Origin: Caldifarciminota bacterium
GTDB lineage: Bacteria > Hydrothermota > Tepidihabitantia > SM23-42
Length of the DNA: 64,000 nucleotides
Assembly (NCBI GenBank): GCA_020353055.1
Contig: CP070686.1
Span: 1,994,308-2,058,307 of the forward strand
Reading direction: 5' to 3'
Part shown: one piece after another, positions 60,292-64,000 of the stretch
Position numbering within the stretch: the first letter of the stretch is position 1
How the letters are laid out: each line of letters opens with the position of its first letter
Position numbers and translations under genes: made by a program
Notes under the pieces: model-generated
The model's database searches: none
What the model saw: only the letters and a program-made list of their open reading frames with translations
What the model was told of the DNA's origin: nothing

Positions 60292-60328
60292 CACCCCTCC
60301 ATTTACGGAGGGGAAGAATGGAGGGGTG
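60292..60328. terminator. GC-rich inverted repeat after clpC
   Basis: CACCCCTCCATT (60292-60303) and AATGGAGGGGTG (60317-60328) pair perfectly. A competing inner pairing CCCCTCC with GGAGGGG (60307-60313) is possible. It may end clpC transcription, but lacks a T tract. Similar CCCCTCC palindromes are widespread intergenic repeats in uncultured bacteria. Confidence 0.5.
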
Positions 60329-60375
60329 AGTTGATCACCCGTCAATTCAAAAACAGTGATGCGACCCGAATTCAA

Positions 60376-60403
60376 TTGACTTATCGATGTAAATTAGTAT
60401 AAT
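60376..60403 (+). promoter_or_regulatory. Promoter of the secreted propeller gene
   Basis: TTGACT (60376-60381), 16-base spacer, TATAAT (60398-60403); GAGGAGG (60413-60419) precedes the ATG at 60426. Confidence 0.85.
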
Positions 60404-60425
60404 CCGGCAGTCGAGGAGGACATTC

Positions 60426-63320
60426 ATGAGACAACTTATCTTTGTGATTCTGATTGCGTGGAGTATGGTGTCTGCGCAAACCGTGATAAATGCTATCACC
60501 GCCCCTGATAATGCGTCTGGTCTTGCCTGGGACGGCAACTATCTGTGGTGCGGTGCGTACGGCGTTAATGGGGATACAATATACAAATTAGATCCGAGTA
60601 ATGGAAACATACTCAAGAGATTGAGATGGCAACTCGATGCGGATTCCTACGGTCTTGCGTTTGACCAGGGTGACCTGTGGATCAATGATCATCTGACCGG
60701 CACAGATTCTGTGTTCAGGGTCGATACGATAACAGGAAGCCGACTGCAGGCATTTCCTGCGCTCAGGGAGTACATGGCTGGACTTGCCAATGATGGTACT
60801 GACCTGTGGATCTGTGCTTACTATCCGGATGCAAGTAACAGAGCATACAAGATCCAGAAATCGAACGGTGCACCGCTCGATAGCATAAACATACAAACAT
60901 TGCCACAGCCCTGGGGCGCGACGTGGGACGGTCAATATCTCTGGGCCTGTAATGATGGTAATTATGGTGGCTCGCACAGCATATACAAGATTGATGTAGT
61001 ATTGAAGCAGATCGTCGATTCTCTGGCTTCGCCCGGTAACCGTCCGTGGGGCCTCGCCTGGGATGGCATGTACCTTTGGGTCGTTGCCACGGGTTCATCG
61101 CCAACCGGTCATGTGGCATACCAGATCGACCTGCAGGGCGGTGGTACGCCGGACATAGAGGTGATACCAGCCAGTTACAACTACGGTAATGTTCCCTTTG
61201 ATACATCGTTCTCATTCTGGTTGAATATTGCGAATGTCGGTGATGATACACTGACGATAGATACCATCTACACATTGAACCCATTGTTCTATACTACACC
61301 GCTGTCTTTTCCCATCGACATACCAGAGGGCGCGGCTACGAATATTTCCGTGTCATTTGGTCCTGACACTTTTTCATACTATTCTTCCACCCTGTTGATC
61401 GTTAGCAATGATCCGGTCAATGAAACAACCTATGTTCCGCTGTCAGGACACGGCGTCTATCCTGATCCGTACCTGTCACCCCAGTCATCGAGTTACAATT
61501 TCGGGAGTGTTCGCGTTGACTGCGTAAAAGACTGGGAATTGAGCATCGCCAACCTGGGATACCCGTCGCTGGTTATTGACAGCATGACCTTTGATACTGA
61601 GTTGTTTTTTCCAGGCACCATGACATTTCCGGTTTCCCTTTCATGTTTTGACACAACATCCTTTCAGATCATCACGCGACCCTCTGGTTTAGGTCCATAC
61701 AGTGGATATGCATTCGTCCACTTCAATGCTCCTTCGAGCCCTTATCCAATTGAACTGAGTGCCAGCGGGGACAGTCTTGAGCTGCCTGGTGGCACACTGC
61801 TCTGGTCATACGATTTTCCAGATAACGTAGTATGCGTCGCCGGTATTGCCGACATCAATATTGATGGTGTCAATGATGTCGCTTGTGAGGCCTACGATGC
61901 CGGTGCGCCGATCGACAAACACCTGAACACATACTGGGGTAATAGTTCGGGCCACGGCGTATTACAGTGGAACTTCAGCGGCATCTATACGAGCGGGGGC
62001 TGGGGGGATGACTGTCTGACAATGGGTGATGATTACAATGGCGATGATGTTCCAGATATCCTGCTGGGTACTGCATGGGGAGACCGGAGTGTTTACGCCG
62101 TCGACGCGGTTACCGGTGTTATGCTCTGGTATTATGACAGCCATTCTTATGACGGTGAAGGTGGCTGGGTATACTCGGTAAAGCCGATGCCCGATATCAA
62201 TGGAGATAATATCGGTGAAGTGCTTGCGGGCATAGGGGGTAATTCATTGGCGTCTGGAGGTCCTCGCAGTATGTATTGTTTTTCAGGTGCAGATGGACAG
62301 ATCGTGTGGCAACTGCGCATTGGTGATGCAGTCGGGTCGGTCAACTGGATACCCGATGTAAATAACGATAACATCCCTGATGCGATTTGCGGTGCCTGGG
62401 GTAACGGCTATGATGAGCATGTATATTGCGTGAGCGGTGCTTCAAGCGGTATGGTGTACTCGCCGTTGTGGTCCTATGATTGTGGCGGCGATATTCAGTC
62501 AGTCATTGCTATCCCGGACCAGAATGGAGATGGCAAAGAAGATGTGATCGCCGGCACGTGGAGTGATTCCGTATTCTGTCTGAGCGGTGCTGATGGCTCA
62601 CGCATATGGGCGACGCATGTCTATGGCTGGGTCACTAAGGTGGCGGAGATCCCTGATCTAATAGACACCGACATACCAGGTATCGGTGTAGCGCATGTCG
62701 GTACCTCTTTCCAGGTGCTTAACGCCTCGAACGGTGCCGTTCACTGGTCGTACCCAATCGGCAGCAATGTATGGACCGTAGATGCCATCGAAGACATGGA
62801 CGGCGATGGAAAGTACGATGTCATAACCGGAAACCAGAATCCGGGTATCGTTTATTGTTTCAGCGGTCATGATGGGAGCATAATCTGGTCGCATAGTGAA
62901 GGAAAATTGATCTATTCAATACGTGCGGTCGATGATATAAGTTTCGACGGGTATGAGGATGTGCTGGTTGGTACGCAAGGTCTCAATAATGACGGTCGTT
63001 TCTTCGCTCTATGCGGCGGGATACCGGGCGTGGGGATCGCAGGACACGAGGACACGAAAGCAACAGGCCTCTCTGTGTATCCGAGGATAAGCCGGACTCA
63101 TTTTAACATAATCTTGGGCAAAGTACCTATCGACGATATCAGCATCTACGATGCAGCCGGACGGTTGGTCATGCGCTATTCGGATATCGGCGATGACACC
63201 GAGCAGGTTATATGGTACGCTAAGGACGGAAACGACCGCGCGGTTGCTCAGGGCATTTATTTCGTAAGGTTGTCCGGTGAGGATTTTTACCAGACTGAGA
63301 AGTTGGTTGTAATAAAATGA
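60426..63320 (+). CDS. Large secreted propeller protein with T9SS-type sorting domain
   Basis: 964 residues. Signal peptide about 1-17. An N-terminal propeller (about 20-245) has GLAWDGNYLWCGAYG-type repeats (GLAFDQGDLWINDH, GATWDGQYLWACND, GLAWDGMYLWVVAT). Two ASPM/SPD-2/Hydin-like beta modules follow (YNYGNVPFDTSFSFWLNIANVGDD, YNFGSVRVDCVKDWELSIANLG; about 245-450). Then comes a run of FG-GAP/PQQ-like repeats with calcium-binding loops (DINIDGVNDVACEAY, DYNGDDVPDILLG, DINGDNIGEVLAG, DQNGDGKEDVIAG, DMDGDGKYDVITG) and a type A sorting domain (ISIYDAAGRLVMRY, VAQGIYFVRL). It is likely surface-exposed; ligand unknown. Its stop overlaps the next gene by 4 bases (ATGA). Confidence 0.82.
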   Translation: MRQLIFVILIAWSMVSAQTVINAITAPDNASGLAWDGNYLWCGAYGVNGDTIYKLDPSNGNILKRLRWQLDADSYGLAFDQGDLWINDHLTGTDSVFRVDTITGSRLQAFPALREYMAGLANDGTDLWICAYYPDASNRAYKIQKSNGAPLDSINIQTLPQPWGATWDGQYLWACNDGNYGGSHSIYKIDVVLKQIVDSLASPGNRPWGLAWDGMYLWVVATGSSPTGHVAYQIDLQGGGTPDIEVIPASYNYGNVPFDTSFSFWLNIANVGDDTLTIDTIYTLNPLFYTTPLSFPIDIPEGAATNISVSFGPDTFSYYSSTLLIVSNDPVNETTYVPLSGHGVYPDPYLSPQSSSYNFGSVRVDCVKDWELSIANLGYPSLVIDSMTFDTELFFPGTMTFPVSLSCFDTTSFQIITRPSGLGPYSGYAFVHFNAPSSPYPIELSASGDSLELPGGTLLWSYDFPDNVVCVAGIADINIDGVNDVACEAYDAGAPIDKHLNTYWGNSSGHGVLQWNFSGIYTSGGWGDDCLTMGDDYNGDDVPDILLGTAWGDRSVYAVDAVTGVMLWYYDSHSYDGEGGWVYSVKPMPDINGDNIGEVLAGIGGNSLASGGPRSMYCFSGADGQIVWQLRIGDAVGSVNWIPDVNNDNIPDAICGAWGNGYDEHVYCVSGASSGMVYSPLWSYDCGGDIQSVIAIPDQNGDGKEDVIAGTWSDSVFCLSGADGSRIWATHVYGWVTKVAEIPDLIDTDIPGIGVAHVGTSFQVLNASNGAVHWSYPIGSNVWTVDAIEDMDGDGKYDVITGNQNPGIVYCFSGHDGSIIWSHSEGKLIYSIRAVDDISFDGYEDVLVGTQGLNNDGRFFALCGGIPGVGIAGHEDTKATGLSVYPRISRTHFNIILGKVPIDDISIYDAAGRLVMRYSDIGDDTEQVIWYAKDGNDRAVAQGIYFVRLSGEDFYQTEKLVVIK

Positions 63321-64000
63321 CTCTTTATGATCCACTTGAGAAGGCAAAGCATGTCGAAAGTATCGTCTCGGACAATCTGAAGCGGAAGTACTACAGAGTG
63401 GCAAGACCCGGTCGTTGGTACGGAGGCATCGCGACGGCCGACTGCTGCGGCTGTAATCTGGAGTGTGTTTTCTGCTGGAGTGATAAACCGCGCGAAAATC
63501 CTGATAGATATGGTCGCTTGTTCAATCCCGAACAGATCTCCACGGAGATCATACAATGCGCGCGCAAAAATAAGTATGGTCTTGTCCGCATCAGCGGTAA
63601 TGAACCGACCTTGGTCAGAGAACATCTGTTGCATATCCTGAGGATCATTAGCAACACCGAATTGCTCTTCATCCTCGAGACAAACGGTACATTGTTCGAT
63701 AGAGAATTCGTGCGGGAACTGGCAAGATTTGAAAACCTACGAGTGAGGGTTTCGTTGAAAGGCACGAACCCTGAAGAGTTTTCTATGCTGACCGGGGCTA
63801 TCCCTGAAACATTTGACCGGATACTCGATAACCTGAGATTGCTTCTCGAGTACGGAGTCAAATTCAATCTCGCGGTGATGCTTTCTTTCAGCCCCGGTGC
63901 AAGTATTACAAAACTAAAAAAAGGGGTGTCTAACATCTCGCCAAGTATTCTTGATGGTTTGGAAGAAGAATACGTTATCCTCTATCCTCACGTTGCGCAG
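63317..64000 (+). CDS. Radical SAM protein, 3' end outside window
   Basis: The first 228 residues of a gene cut by the window edge. The ATG at 63317 overlaps the stop of the propeller gene (ATGA). The cluster motif CGCNLECVFCW (CxxxCxxC at about 45-52) comes after a short N-terminal region, followed by RISGNEPTLVREHLL (about 94-108, in the place of the GGEP motif), LFILETNGTLFD and VSLKGTNPEEF, the order seen in pyruvate-formate-lyase-activase-like radical SAM proteins. The frame stays open to 64000. Function unresolved; co-transcription with a secreted propeller might indicate modification of that protein or a chance operon. Confidence 0.8.
   Translation, partial: MTLYDPLEKAKHVESIVSDNLKRKYYRVARPGRWYGGIATADCCGCNLECVFCWSDKPRENPDRYGRLFNPEQISTEIIQCARKNKYGLVRISGNEPTLVREHLLHILRIISNTELLFILETNGTLFDREFVRELARFENLRVRVSLKGTNPEEFSMLTGAIPETFDRILDNLRLLLEYGVKFNLAVMLSFSPGASITKLKKGVSNISPSILDGLEEEYVILYPHVAQ

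Noticed and set aside
1-64000. CRISPR arrays, insertion sequences or prophage genes
   Set aside because: No regularly spaced repeats, transposases, integrases or phage structural genes were seen on either strand.

Overview
The window looks like a chromosomal piece of an uncultured diderm bacterium of the FCB supergroup. The candidate WOR-3 lineage (Stahlbacteria/Hydrothermae) is my best guess by gene content. Diderm evidence is a LolD-type ATPase, a TonB-dependent receptor and PorV-like and other outer-membrane barrels. Type IX secretion evidence is a PorX/PorY-like pair and seven proteins with a T9SS type A-like C-terminal sorting domain. No ribosomal RNA or other phylogenetic marker is present, so the taxon is inference. 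Genes are tightly packed, often with 4-base ATGA overlaps. I saw no phage, IS element or CRISPR array.

Layout. 1-3.1 kb: lolD end, mcsA, mcsB (protein-arginine kinase) and a metallo-beta-lactamase-fold protein. 3.1-7.1 kb (minus): TonB-dependent receptor with an LVIVD lipoprotein, then an SPL-like radical SAM protein. 7.1-7.8 kb: non-coding segment rich in inverted repeats around a CAT-anticodon tRNA. 7.8-15.3 kb (plus): membrane protein, RecJ-like nuclease, MglA GTPase, then an envelope-sugar set (GT2, flippase-like protein, UDP-glucose dehydrogenase, UDP-xylose synthase) and MscS. 15.3-17.4 kb: an extracellular solute-binding lipoprotein fused to a TonB C-terminal domain. 17.6-24.0 kb (minus): one operon tRNA-Leu, tig, clpP, clpX, hypothetical, porY-like, porX. 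24.2-29.6 kb (minus): YbbR protein, argF plus SLC13-type permease, PorV-like barrel, flavin reductase. 29.7-36.7 kb (plus): sensor kinase, KamA-like radical SAM enzyme, methyltransferase, MntP, TldD/PmbA, UbiA prenyltransferase. 36.8-57.8 kb (minus): M14 carboxypeptidase, four C25 (gingipain)-like proteins, a YCF48-like propeller, and a poly-gamma-glutamate-type operon (pgsB, pgsC, pgsW, periplasmic protein, barrel, LVIVD lipoprotein, C25-like protein). 57.9-64 kb (plus): ClpC, a secreted propeller protein and a truncated radical SAM gene.

How the parts fit. Three pieces bear on regulated proteolysis: McsA/McsB, ClpC and the ClpP/ClpX operon; in Firmicutes McsB phosphoarginine marks feed ClpCP. 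The PorX/PorY pair sits in the Clp operon, while its likely export cargo lies 17-45 kb away. The pgs operon is the best candidate for an undescribed system: cytoplasmic polymer synthesis genes co-transcribed with periplasmic, barrel, lipoprotein and secreted C25-like components. Promoters are strikingly uniform (TTGACA/T, usually a 16-base spacer, TATAAT), and several put the predicted transcription start on the start codon, which implies leaderless mRNAs and fixes several gene starts.
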